64,000 nucleotides of DNA from Pyrodictium sp. (GTDB lineage: Archaea > Thermoproteota > Thermoprotei_A > Sulfolobales > Pyrodictiaceae), in NCBI GenBank assembly GCA_013540595.1, contig JABXKE010000002.1:806050-870049 (forward strand), in the 5' to 3' direction. A program made the position numbers and the translations under genes. Positions 25,715 through 34,290 of the stretch are shown in pieces. Under the pieces are notes generated by a model that saw only the letters and a list, made by a program, of their open reading frames with translations, ran no database searches and was not told the DNA's origin. Numbering within the stretch: the stretch's first letter is position 1; each line of letters starts with the position of its first letter.

Positions 25715-26767
25715 ATGCTTCACTCTCCAGTTTCAGACTACTTAGAAAAAATAAGGAAGCCAGTCATTAACATGTTTAGAGTTAATATGGGTGTTAGGCA
25801 AGGCGAAAGAGTGCTAGTAGTGACAGATTACCCTGAGAAAGAGCACTGGGTTAGCATGGACACTTTAACTCTAGAGGACATTGTTTCAAGGTCTCTTCTA
25901 GCGCGCTTAGTCTATGAGATTGCTCGCAGTGGGCTAGAAGGTGTTGAAACTGATTTCCTTGTTTACCCGTTAACTGGAAGGCATGGTGCTGAGCCTCCAG
26001 ACTATGTAGGCGAGGCCATGGCTAGCTATGATGTTGTCGTCGCTATAACGTCATTCTCACTCTCCCATACTAATGCGCGTGAGAAGGCTACAAGGGCTGG
26101 AGCCAGAATTGCTAGTATGCCTGGTTTCACTATCGACATGTTCATGCCTGGGGGCCCAATGGACGTGGACTATAAGCGTGTTAGTATGTTCTCTAGAAAG
26201 CTTGCAGAATACCTAGAAGGCGCTAAGACTATTAGAGTTGTGACTGAGAAAGGTACAGATATAGTCTTCAGCGTTGAAGGCAGGAAATGGGATGTTGACG
26301 ACGGCATCTATGATAAGCCTGGCCTATGGGGGAATTTGCCTGCTGGAGAGGTCTTCATAGCCCCTGTTGAAGGTACTGCTAATGGAAAGATAGTTGTCGA
26401 AGCTGGGTGGTATCCTGGGCTCAAGAACGACATGGCTATATACGTTAAGGATGGTCTTGTAGTAGATGTCAAAGGTGGAGGAAGCATTGGAGAAAAACTT
26501 AGGCAGCTACTAGGGCTTGACAAGGGAGAGAATAGTGATGTGTACAAGGCGAGAAGGAATATAGCAGAGTTTGGCATAGGAACAAACCCTAACGCTAGGC
26601 GTCCAGACAATATATTAGAGGCAGAAAAAATTCTTGGAACCGTACATATAGCTATAGGTGATAACAAGCACTTTGGCGGCATTATAGAGGCTGACATCCA
26701 TGAAGACTTCATAATACCAAGACCCACGGTATATGTTGACGATGAAGCCCATAGCATGCAGAGTTAA
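25715..26767 (+). CDS. M29-type aminopeptidase (aminopeptidase T-like)
   Basis: About 350 aa of the thermophilic metalloaminopeptidase group (COG2309). Seen: GVRQGERVLVVTD near the N-terminus, and the C-terminal half with EFGIGTNPNARR, EAEKILGTVHIAIGDN and a glycine and histidine-rich GGIIEADIHEDF that together carry the metal ligands of the family. The chosen ATG has AAAGGT directly upstream; the frame is open for a further 23 codons. Probably trims peptides brought in by the adjacent transporter. Confidence 0.8.
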   Translation: MLHSPVSDYLEKIRKPVINMFRVNMGVRQGERVLVVTDYPEKEHWVSMDTLTLEDIVSRSLLARLVYEIARSGLEGVETDFLVYPLTGRHGAEPPDYVGEAMASYDVVVAITSFSLSHTNAREKATRAGARIASMPGFTIDMFMPGGPMDVDYKRVSMFSRKLAEYLEGAKTIRVVTEKGTDIVFSVEGRKWDVDDGIYDKPGLWGNLPAGEVFIAPVEGTANGKIVVEAGWYPGLKNDMAIYVKDGLVVDVKGGGSIGEKLRQLLGLDKGENSDVYKARRNIAEFGIGTNPNARRPDNILEAEKILGTVHIAIGDNKHFGGIIEADIHEDFIIPRPTVYVDDEAHSMQS

Positions 26768-26905
26768 ACACTAATTGTTGGCTAGTAGCACTGAATTAGG
26801 TTCTCTAAGCCGAGCCAAGTCTACAAGGTATAATACCATATATAATCATTGCGTAGTGTAGTACGAAACAGTAGTATTGAGTAGCCTCTCTGGGTTCTTT
26901 TGCAC

Positions 26906-26915
26906 GCTTTTATGC
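26906..26915 (+). promoter_or_regulatory. TATA box of the prolyl oligopeptidase gene
   Basis: GCTTTTATGC, about 43 bases before GTG 26953; transcription start expected near 26937. Confidence 0.4.
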
Positions 26916-26952
26916 TCAGACATAGAGTATATTGCTCTATATGGTGTTGTGA

Positions 26953-28833
26953 GTGGAGGACCCTTATTTGTGGATGGAGAATCTTGAGGATAATCGCGTA
27001 CATGAGTTTATTACGAGGCATAATGATGAGTTCCGAAGCTTTGTTGCAGGACTTGATGAGGTGTACTTCGAGAAAGCGAAGAAATACTATGAAGCACCCA
27101 CAGTCATTGATATAGCCTCAAGTTCGAGAGGACTATTCCTAGTCGTAAGAGAGGGAATGGAGTATAAGGTGAAGCTACTACGTCACAACGGGGAAATGGT
27201 CAACCTAGTCTCCTCAGGAGATCTTGGAGAACACGTTGTAATTAGGGCTGTCTACGCTAGACGGGATGGTGGTAGGTTTGCTTTCTTTTACACAGTTGCT
27301 GGTAGTGATGAAGGCTATACACGTATAGTTGATACGAACTCACTAGAGGTTATTGACGAGATTAAGGGCTCTGTGTGGGGTATTGTGTGGGTTCATGGTG
27401 AGAAGTACTATTATTCAAGGCTCTATAGGAGGGGCAAGACGCCGGATGGTGTAGAGGCTCCTGCGGAGAGGATTATCCTACGCGATCCTGGCACGGGCCT
27501 TGAAGAAGTTGTCTTCGGGTATGGATACAGTACAAATTACATGATGGGTGTTGTGGAGGCTTGGGATCCAAATAGAGTGTTTGTCGTGGTAGAGTATGGC
27601 TGGCAGAAGAGCAAGATCTATGGTGGCTTAAGGAGTGATCCTGCTAAGTGGAAGCTATTATTTGATGGTGGAGAATATCGTGTATTCCCACTGGGTTATT
27701 ACGGTGATCACGCGTATTTGATCTATTACGATAGAGATGGGTTGGGCAGAGTTATACGTGTCAAAGATGGGGTTTATGAGGAGGTTATTGGTGAGCAAGG
27801 CTACCCCTTGCGGAAGGGTGTTCTCGTAGGGGACAAGCTTTACCTCGAGTACCTAGTTGATGCTACTAGTAGGCTTAGAGTCTATAGCCTAGATGGAGTG
27901 CTACTTCACGAACACGTGTTTAGTGAGCCAGTAAGCATAAGACTATTAGACTATGCTGACAGCAAGGTATATCTTAGCGTTGAATCGTTTAACAAGCCTT
28001 CAGACATATACGTAGTAGAAGAGAGCAGTCTTAAGCTGGTTTATAGTGCACCCTATAGGCTCGATGTTGTTGTCAAGGAAGAATGGTGTAGATCTAGTGA
28101 TGGCACATCAGTCCACATGTTTGTTATCCATAGAAAAGGTGTTGAGCCAGAGAAGAAGGCTATAGTCTATGGTTATGGTGGTTTTGGCATAGCAATAACA
28201 CCCTTCTATCTCGGCCCTATGCTCGCCTTCGTAGAGGATGGAGGGGTATTTGTGGTAGCAAACTTACGTGGTGGAGGTGAGTACGGAGAGAAGTGGCATA
28301 GGATGGGTATGAGGGAGAATAAGCAGAACGTCTTTGAGGACTACAAGGCTGTGCTAAGCCACATGAGAAGGAAGGGGTTTAGGACTGTGGGTTTGGGTGT
28401 TAGCAATGGGGGCCTTCTCGTGGCAGCAACTCTGACACAGTCACCCAGACTATTTGATGTAGCAGTAATTGGTTACCCAGTAATAGACATGCTTAGATTC
28501 CATAAGTTATACATTGGTAAGCTATGGACAACAGAGTATGGCGATCCCGATAACCCTCGTGACCGTGAATATCTGCTAAAATACTCACCCTACCACAACG
28601 TACGAAGGGATGAGAAGTATCCCCCAGTATTAGTCTACACGGGGCTACACGATGACAGAGTGCATCCTGCTCATGCACTAAAGTTTGTAGCAAAACTAGA
28701 GGAAGTAGGGGCACCTGTATACTTGCGTGTCGAAGTTGAAAGCGGGCATATGGGTGCATCTCCTGAGACAAAATTGAGAGAGTACGCTGACATACTAGCA
28801 TTCATACACCGTGTACTATCTAGAGAGGCGTAA
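26953..28833 (+). CDS. Prolyl oligopeptidase family serine peptidase (S9)
   Basis: 626 aa cytoplasmic peptidase. The N-terminus MEDPYLWMENLED is the classic S9A start, followed by a beta-propeller (to about residue 380) that gates access, and an alpha/beta hydrolase domain. Catalytic residues: Ser484 in GVSNGG, Asp567/568 in GLHDDRVHP, His599 in SGHMG. The oxyanion region NLRGGGEYGEKWH is present. No signal peptide. It follows the transporter and the M29 gene, completing a peptide uptake and breakdown block. Its end overlaps the convergent broken aminotransferase by 14 bases. Confidence 0.92.
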   Translation: MEDPYLWMENLEDNRVHEFITRHNDEFRSFVAGLDEVYFEKAKKYYEAPTVIDIASSSRGLFLVVREGMEYKVKLLRHNGEMVNLVSSGDLGEHVVIRAVYARRDGGRFAFFYTVAGSDEGYTRIVDTNSLEVIDEIKGSVWGIVWVHGEKYYYSRLYRRGKTPDGVEAPAERIILRDPGTGLEEVVFGYGYSTNYMMGVVEAWDPNRVFVVVEYGWQKSKIYGGLRSDPAKWKLLFDGGEYRVFPLGYYGDHAYLIYYDRDGLGRVIRVKDGVYEEVIGEQGYPLRKGVLVGDKLYLEYLVDATSRLRVYSLDGVLLHEHVFSEPVSIRLLDYADSKVYLSVESFNKPSDIYVVEESSLKLVYSAPYRLDVVVKEEWCRSSDGTSVHMFVIHRKGVEPEKKAIVYGYGGFGIAITPFYLGPMLAFVEDGGVFVVANLRGGGEYGEKWHRMGMRENKQNVFEDYKAVLSHMRRKGFRTVGLGVSNGGLLVAATLTQSPRLFDVAVIGYPVIDMLRFHKLYIGKLWTTEYGDPDNPRDREYLLKYSPYHNVRRDEKYPPVLVYTGLHDDRVHPAHALKFVAKLEEVGAPVYLRVEVESGHMGASPETKLREYADILAFIHRVLSREA

Positions 28834-30036
28834 ACGGAGTAGCTTGTTTTCTCGCCTCTTTGTTATTCATGGTGGACTTGAGCTTGTCTAGGGCTGACAA
28901 GAGTTCCTGGTAAGTTTTCATGGCTTTGTCTTGGTCTTCGACTCCTAGCCCTATTCTAAGTGTGCCTGGGACTTCAAAGCACTCGCCGGGATTAACAAGA
29001 ATGCCATACTCTGTAAATAGTCTCTCTGCAATATGCATAGTGTCCTTCGTCCATGGAAGACTGGCCAACACGAAAGCCCCGGCTTCCGGCCACCAAGCCT
29101 TTGCCAAGTCTTTGTTCTTTTCTAGGAGTCTCTTCAAGGCTTCAATGTTTCTTCTGACTATACTTTTAGCTCTCTCAAACAACTTGCTCCTAGTATTCTC
29201 GGCTAGAACCTTTTCTGCAATAACCTCACTCAGCCTTGGTGGGCTTATAGTAGTATAGTCCTTTACGCTCCAAGCCCTCTCTATGAGTTCAAGCTTATTA
29301 CTTACAAGCCACCCAATACGGAGGCCTGGCAGCCCAAAAGACTTGGAGAGACCTCCTGTTGAGACAGCAGTAGCTCCCTCCTCAACAGCAATACTAACTA
29401 TAGAAGGTGTAGGCGGCCCAGAGTGCTCTAGCCCCTATAGACTTCGTCAACAACAATTATAGTACCCGTCTTCGAGGCTTCACGAGCTATCTCTCTCAGA
29501 ACATTCTCTCTTTCTATTCTCCCAGTCGGATTGTTCGGGTTCACCAGATAGATAGCCCTGGGCTTCTTTGTCTGGATAAACTCTAAGAGGTCAGCAAGCG
29601 GTAGCTCCCACTCATTCTCTGGACTCCTCCAGGCCATGTAGAGTCGCGCCCCGCGGGTCTCCAATAGGCCGTGAACCTGCATGTAGGCAGGCATATCAAC
29701 TACAACAGTATCCCCCGGCTTTACAATACTCGTTACAGACAAGAAGTTTGCCTCAGAAGACCCGACAGTTACGAGTACGTGTTCGCGTGTAATAACACCA
29801 TCATGGTACTCAGCTATGGCGCTACGTAAGCCTGGCGAGCCCTTAGTCCAACCGTACCCAAGCTCTACAGATACTAGCTCAACATTAACCCCAAATTCCT
29901 CGAGTAGAGAAAGAGATAATGGCTCAACACCACTTTCACTAAGCAGTATACGTGCTCTCGTCTCACGCTCACTCTGCCACCTCTCGAGACAGAAACGTGG
30001 TAAATCACTACATAAGACCACAGTTATACACCCCAT
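28820..30036 (-). pseudogene. PLP aminotransferase class I/II, interrupted by one frameshift
   Basis: The N-terminal part (29428-30036) ends ...IIVVDEVYRG then stop; the C-terminal part continues in another frame from the same point (GLEHSGPPTPS...), through the Schiff-base motif STGGLSKSFGLPGLRIGW to the stop at 28820. Inserting a single G into the run of four G (29432-29435, C on the plus strand) restores one frame of about 405 aa with all family motifs: GSPGLRSAIAEY, NPNNPTGR, DEVYRG and SKSFGLPG. Either a recent null mutation, a programmed shift on the G run, or a sequencing error. Substrate not evident; fold type I, aspartate-aminotransferase group. Confidence 0.85.
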
Positions 30037-30185
30037 TCACTAACTACCTTACATCCTATTATGCACTATAACAAAAGTGTACTGCACAAATCGATCTCCC
30101 CCTAACACAGGTACACTATAAGACTTCATGCTAACTCTTTAACTTGTAGGAAACGCCTTTTTCCCTACGCGAGGGAACCCATGTA

Positions 30186-30542
30186 ATGGTGTTGAACGTG
30201 GGTGTTGACGATATTAAAAGGAGGATAGACTACCTCTTAACAAATAGTGATGCTAGGAAGTGGCTCGAGAGTCTTCTCGAGGCACTTGTCCCTATTCTAG
30301 CTGAGGCTTCAGAGAAGAGGATGAGTGCTGCCGTTGCATCTATAATACTTGCACAAGTAGCCTCCAACATCTACACTGGGCTCCGTCTCTCCGGTAAGTC
30401 CCCTGAAGAGGCTCTCGCTGAGACACTAAACGAGCTCCAGGCTATATGTAATGTTGCAAGGAATATCCTAGTAGAGAACCAGGAGTCGGGTGTGCTTGAA
30501 GAGCTGTACTCGAAGGCTATAAGGGAGCTACAAGGAGGCTAA
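30186..30542 (+). CDS. Hypothetical helical protein near hydrogenase genes
   Basis: 118 aa, not recognised. All-helical in appearance, with a hydrophobic middle (ALVPILAEASEKRMSAAVASIILAQVASNIY) too polar for a clear membrane span and one cysteine. ATG 30186; a TTTAAC-containing element near 30137 could be its promoter. The last 15 bases overlap the convergent hydrogenase maturation peptidase gene. Codon use looks normal for the window. Confidence 0.5.
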   Translation: MVLNVGVDDIKRRIDYLLTNSDARKWLESLLEALVPILAEASEKRMSAAVASIILAQVASNIYTGLRLSGKSPEEALAETLNELQAICNVARNILVENQESGVLEELYSKAIRELQGG

Positions 30543-31094
30543 AGGGTTACAACACAAGTTGTCAAGAGTACTCTTGACGCAGCCATAATCACATCTTAGA
30601 GTAGCCCTATGCTTAGTAGCAACTATTTTTTCGAGTTCAATAAGTGCTTTAAGTGCATTAGCTTTAGCCTCCTCACTTAATCCTTTCCCAAACTCTGTAT
30701 CTCTGACTGATACTGCGACTAGGTATGCTACACCCTCAAAGAGGCCTGCAGAGTATGCTAGAGAGACCAAGTATGCAGGATCCATTGTGTGGGCATCAGC
30801 ACTATCCACGAGACCAACAACATCACTGACATCTAACCGAGCTGGGTCTAGCTCTATAACAGCTACAGCGGCCTTGGGGCCTAGCCCGAAAACACTCATA
30901 GAGCTATAGTCAATAGCATCTATAATCACCACCACCTCGTAACCCTCAAGTAACGCTATGTCACCAATTGTTGGCCTATCAACCCATACTACGTCAACAC
31001 CCTTAGTACGACAGCACCGTGGAAGTGTGTAGGCTAAGCACACTCCTACACCGTCATCACCGTACACCCTATTGCCTATCCCCAGTACCAGCAC
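30528..31094 (-). CDS. Hydrogenase maturation endopeptidase (M52, HycI/HyaD-like)
   Basis: Peptidase that clips the C-terminal tail of the [NiFe] large subunit after nickel insertion. Seen: VLGIGNRVYGDDGVGV (the nickel ligand is Glu in most relatives, Asp here), IIDAIDY (second ligand Asp) and SADAHTMDP (third ligand His). About 188 aa from GTG 31094, starting just before the LGIGN motif. The frame extends to 31142 inside the upstream gene. Its likely substrate is HynL at 32461-34290, which has a 24-residue tail. The C-terminal 30 residues with four cysteines are an unusual addition. Confidence 0.82.
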   Translation of the reverse strand: MLVLGIGNRVYGDDGVGVCLAYTLPRCCRTKGVDVVWVDRPTIGDIALLEGYEVVVIIDAIDYSSMSVFGLGPKAAVAVIELDPARLDVSDVVGLVDSADAHTMDPAYLVSLAYSAGLFEGVAYLVAVSVRDTEFGKGLSEEAKANALKALIELEKIVATKHRATLRCDYGCVKSTLDNLCCNPLASL

Positions 31095-31530
31095 AGAGCT
31101 CTTTGATGAATGCCTCTGCGAGTTCTCCACAGTTAACACCACCTGCCCCCCACTTATTACACACGTATACGTCGTATGGCCTATCAGAGAGTATCATGAG
31201 TGCATTAATGTAGTCGTCTACGTCAAGACTACCAGTCAAGTTAGCCCACAGCATTCTATTAATCTCATTTGGAGAGACTAAACTCTGGCCTGGCCTGCCA
31301 GAGTAATAGTGTTGTATTCCTTGCTGTACATCACTTCGTGACGCACCAACTATGAGGAGTATCTTTTCAACATTGTGCTTCTTAGCTGTGTCGAGCAGAG
31401 TCAAGGCATCCACGTTGGCTTCAATGATAACACAGTTACCTAGCTTCTTGCCGTCAAGTTGCTCAGCTACGTCTATAAGCTCACGCCCGGCTTCATGGTC
31501 AAGACTGGTTACTATCCCTACTAGCACCAA
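31069..31530 (-). CDS. Degenerate M52-like protein, hydrogenase-linked (tentative)
   Basis: About 153 aa. Its plan recalls M52 maturation peptidases (an opening strand LVLVGIVTSLDHEAG in place of GIGN..GDDG, a second strand with NVDALTLLDTAKKHNVEKILLIVGASRSD, then GIQHYY), but the nickel ligands are absent. This likeness is weak and an unrelated fold is possible. It overlaps the next gene downstream by 26 bases and the upstream 89-aa gene by about 30 bases, indicating one translationally coupled operon. TTG 31530 or GTG 31527 are the likely starts; the frame is open to 31563. Confidence 0.4.
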   Translation of the reverse strand: MVLVGIVTSLDHEAGRELIDVAEQLDGKKLGNCVIIEANVDALTLLDTAKKHNVEKILLIVGASRSDVQQGIQHYYSGRPGQSLVSPNEINRMLWANLTGSLDVDDYINALMILSDRPYDVYVCNKWGAGGVNCGELAEAFIKELCAGTGDRQ

Positions 31531-31768
31531 ACTTTTTTCTGAGGTATTCTTCAAGATTCTCATCCTCCAAGCCTAGAGAGGACTTAATATTCTCGAGCAT
31601 CTCTTCGAGGCTTGGCTGCTGCTTTACAGGCAGTGAGTAAAGTGTCCTCAGAATCTCTCTATTGAATACTTCCTCGATCTCCTTCTTTGTCTGCTCTATA
31701 GGGGCCAAAGCCTGCCCCAAGGCACGTGCAATCTGGCGTAAAGACTTCACTATATCCTCATCAGACAA
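31499..31768 (-). CDS. Hypothetical small helical protein of hydrogenase operon
   Basis: 89 aa, highly charged and predicted helical (IRQIARALGQALAPIEQ, EEMLENIKSSLGLEDENLEEYL), no cysteines, not recognised. TTG 31768 with GGGG 6 bases upstream; a CTTTATC element near 31815 on the minus strand is a suitable promoter. First gene of a three-gene operon ending with the maturation peptidase, so a role as a hydrogenase assembly factor is plausible by context only. Confidence 0.5.
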   Translation of the reverse strand: MSDEDIVKSLRQIARALGQALAPIEQTKKEIEEVFNREILRTLYSLPVKQQPSLEEMLENIKSSLGLEDENLEEYLRKKFGASRDSNQS

Positions 31769-31801
31769 GATGTGCCCCAGAGGGAAGAGAGTGGGGCTGT
31801 T

Positions 31802-32464
31802 GTGATAAAGGTTTTCCCTGGAGAACAGCGCTCTCTAGTAGAGTGGTGGTTAGTACTGGATCTTGCCAGTATCGTTGTTAGAGTCTTTGCAGAGGCTGTG
31901 AGAGCTGGCATGCCATTAGAGGCTAGGGCTGTTGGTAAGCTTGCTGTAAGAGTTTCTATGCCGAATGGTGTTACTGTATACAAGATTAGCAGACTCTTAT
32001 ACCCTCTAGGAGACACTGACAGGAGGGCTATTGCTCTCTCAACTATTGGTGGCGGGGAAAACATTGTTGTTGCAGAATTAGATGAGGATGAGCGTATAGC
32101 CTCAATCTACCCTGATAGAATCCCCTGGGTTCTCGCGGCGGCAGAACTGGTTTCCAGGTATGAAGCCGATGCCTGGGCTAGGCGGATACGGTTCTTCCGT
32201 GGAGATAGGCTAGAACCCATAGAGAGGCTGGATACTATACACTCAGTTTACGGTGTTGAGAACAGGTTGGAACTAGCGGTTGTGAATGAGGAGCATAGAG
32301 TAGTTGTTACGTGGTATAACTGTCTTACAAGCAGTATTCTTAGCCCAGTAGAGTGGCAAGCTCGGATGGGGCTAATAGATAGTGAAACTGCCAGAGTTGA
32401 AAGGGAGAAAATAGGGGTCTATGTTGGTGTTCTCAAGAAAAAATGTGGGTTTTCTCTTGGCTAA
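31802..32464 (+). CDS. Hypothetical protein between hydrogenase gene blocks
   Basis: About 220 aa, not recognised. Alpha/beta mix with no clear membrane span; motifs that stand out are FPGEQRSLVEWW, SMPNGVTVYKISRLLYPLGD and IGGGENIVV. GTG 31802 has GGGG about 5 bases upstream. A frame start at 31772 would put its start codon 3 bases from the divergent gene, leaving no promoter room. The last 4 bases overlap the convergent hynL. Context suggests, but does not prove, a hydrogenase-related job. Confidence 0.5.
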   Translation: MIKVFPGEQRSLVEWWLVLDLASIVVRVFAEAVRAGMPLEARAVGKLAVRVSMPNGVTVYKISRLLYPLGDTDRRAIALSTIGGGENIVVAELDEDERIASIYPDRIPWVLAAAELVSRYEADAWARRIRFFRGDRLEPIERLDTIHSVYGVENRLELAVVNEEHRVVVTWYNCLTSSILSPVEWQARMGLIDSETARVEREKIGVYVGVLKKKCGFSLG

Positions 32465-34290
32465 AAGGTACAGTATGTTGTTGTAATCATCTTCTTTACT
32501 GTTCTTACTACTTGTCCCTCACGTGCGAATTGCACGTGAACAGCACACGCTAGACATGGGTCGAAGCTCCTTATTGCCCTCACGTAGTCTAGTCCTTGCC
32601 AGTGCTCTGGGTCCACCTCCTCTGTGACATAAGTGTTTGCAGCGCTCTGCTCGAATGGGCTCATACCCCATTTGTCTCTTGGGCTCACGTTACCCGTTGT
32701 CGGCGCGTGTATTTGCACATTGAGTATCTTGCCTCCCTTCTGTACAAGCCAGTGCCTCACAGTACCCCTAGGCGCCTCTGTGAATCCCACGCCGCGAGTT
32801 ATCCTTCCAGGCGCCCTCCAAGGCCTAGACGTCTCGACCTTCCCAGTCTTCACGTACTCTAGCGCCCTAGTCACGTTTAGCCACGCAGCATAGGCGTCCA
32901 TTAATAGGTTAAATGCTCTCGCCCATAGCCTGTATATAGTAGTGCTCTTCATGGGCACCTCCCACTCGAATGTCATCTCCTCACACACCGCTGCTGGCAA
33001 GTCGTCACTACAAGCTCTTGGCAGAGTAACCTTCAGCACTCTATTGCCAGAGCCAAAATCGGATTTCTGCATACTAGTAACTAGTAGCCTGGCATAGGGT
33101 CCAACCTCGAAGGGTACAATGGTACCGTCCTTCCAGACTAACCTCACATGCGCAGCCCAGCTATACTTGGAAGCCCAGTCCCTTGCGCCAGGCTTGGGCA
33201 CTGTCACTTTGTTCCATGGATGGTACGCTGGGTCATAGTGGCCCCATAGCAGCTTCCTCCCTAGCGGGTCTTGCTCGGTATACCACTCTTCGTTCCTCAC
33301 CTTGTCGGCCCAGTCGAGGTAGAATGCTCTCTCCACGTGTTCCATGATGCTTACATTGATTTCTGTGTACTTGGTTGTCACTAGCTCTCCTTTAAGCACT
33401 ATACCAGGCTTTAGTGTCCTGGCCTCTGCAGCCCCGTCTATGCCTTTGTAGACCTCTTCCCAGTCAGCGTAGTCGCCTATTGACGCGTAGGCTTCTGGGT
33501 CTTCGAATATACCACTGCTGACAACTATTGGTGGGTCATAAGTTAGACCATTGTCTGCATAGCCTATGTCCTCAAAGAATCTTAGCAGGTCCTCCCATAC
33601 TAGGTAATTGAATTTAACCCATGCAGTTATCTTTGTTAACCTATATGTGTAGCCTACAAGCAGGTACTCAGCATTGGTTAAGTCTGTTGATATGCCTCCC
33701 GGTATAAGTGTTGATGGATGACTGTGCCTACCGTAGATTAGTACGCCTGCCTCCCTAGCAAGCCTCTGGTACTTAACAGCAAGCTGCCACATCTTGCCAG
33801 AGATCGGGTTCAAAGCCTTCATTATGTCTGCTATAGTGGTAAACCCGTGTATGTCACGGTGCTCCGCATAAGTCTTTTTAGCTTCCTCGTAAACGCTGGG
33901 TGTAAGCTTTGATACTATAGCCTCACTATAGTCTGGGCCTTCCAGCATGTTGAGTATTATGCTGTGGTCGTAGAGGTGGTCGGTCATGACCCATGCAAGA
34001 TTCCTAAGGACAACACCCATTGGTAGAGGTGTTACACCATAAGCCATGTCAACAGCCTTCACGCCAGCATTAGCGTGGCTTGCACCGCATACACCACATA
34101 TACGGCTCGCGATATGCGGCTCATCCTCTGGCGGCCGTCCACGCAGGAAAACCTCGAAGCCGCGGAACATGGTGACGAAGCTCCTAACAGACTCCGGGTC
34201 AGTCCTTCTCGTCTCTGTGTCAACTATCACGCGTAGACCTAAGTGCCCCTCAATACGCGTTATAGGGTCTATAATCATCTCCTTTTTAAC
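32461..34290 (-). CDS. hynL: [NiFe] hydrogenase large subunit
   Basis: Catalytic subunit carrying the NiFe(CN)2CO centre. Counted from the long frame at 34317 (618 aa): the N-terminal motif RICGVCGASH gives C74, C77 and H81; the C-terminal motif DPCLACAVH gives C588 and C591 with the maturation cut expected after H594, leaving a 24-residue tail to be removed. The DPITRIEGHLG opening is typical of group 1 enzymes. GTG 34290 is preferred as start because GGAGGTGA lies 6 bases upstream and it overlaps the cytochrome gene by only 5 bases. No export signal: it is carried out of the cell with the Tat-tagged small subunit. Third gene of the operon. Confidence 0.95.
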   Translation of the reverse strand, partial: VKKEMIIDPITRIEGHLGLRVIVDTETRRTDPESVRSFVTMFRGFEVFLRGRPPEDEPHIASRICGVCGASHANAGVKAVDMAYGVTPLPMGVVLRNLAWVMTDHLYDHSIILNMLEGPDYSEAIVSKLTPSVYEEAKKTYAEHRDIHGFTTIADIMKALNPISGKMWQLAVKYQRLAREAGVLIYGRHSHPSTLIPGGISTDLTNAEYLLVGYTYRLTKITAWVKFNYLVWEDLLRFFEDIGYADNGLTYDPPIVVSSGIFEDPEAYASIGDYADWEEVYKGIDGAAEARTLKPGIVLKGELVTTKYTEINVSIMEHVERAFYLDWADKVRNEEWYTEQDPLGRKLLWGHYDPAYHPWNKVTVPKPGARDWASKYSWAAHVRLVWKDGTIVPFEVGPYARLLVTSMQKSDFGSGNRVLKVTLPRACSDDLPAAVCEEMTFEWEVPMKSTTIYRLWARAFNLLMDAYAAWLNVTRALEYVKTGKVETSRPWRAPGRITRGVGFTEAPRGTVRHWLVQKGGKILNVQIHAPTTGNVSPRDKWGMSPFEQSAANTYVTEEVDPEHWQGLDYVRAIRSFDPCLACAVHVQFAREGQVVRTVKKMITTTYCTF

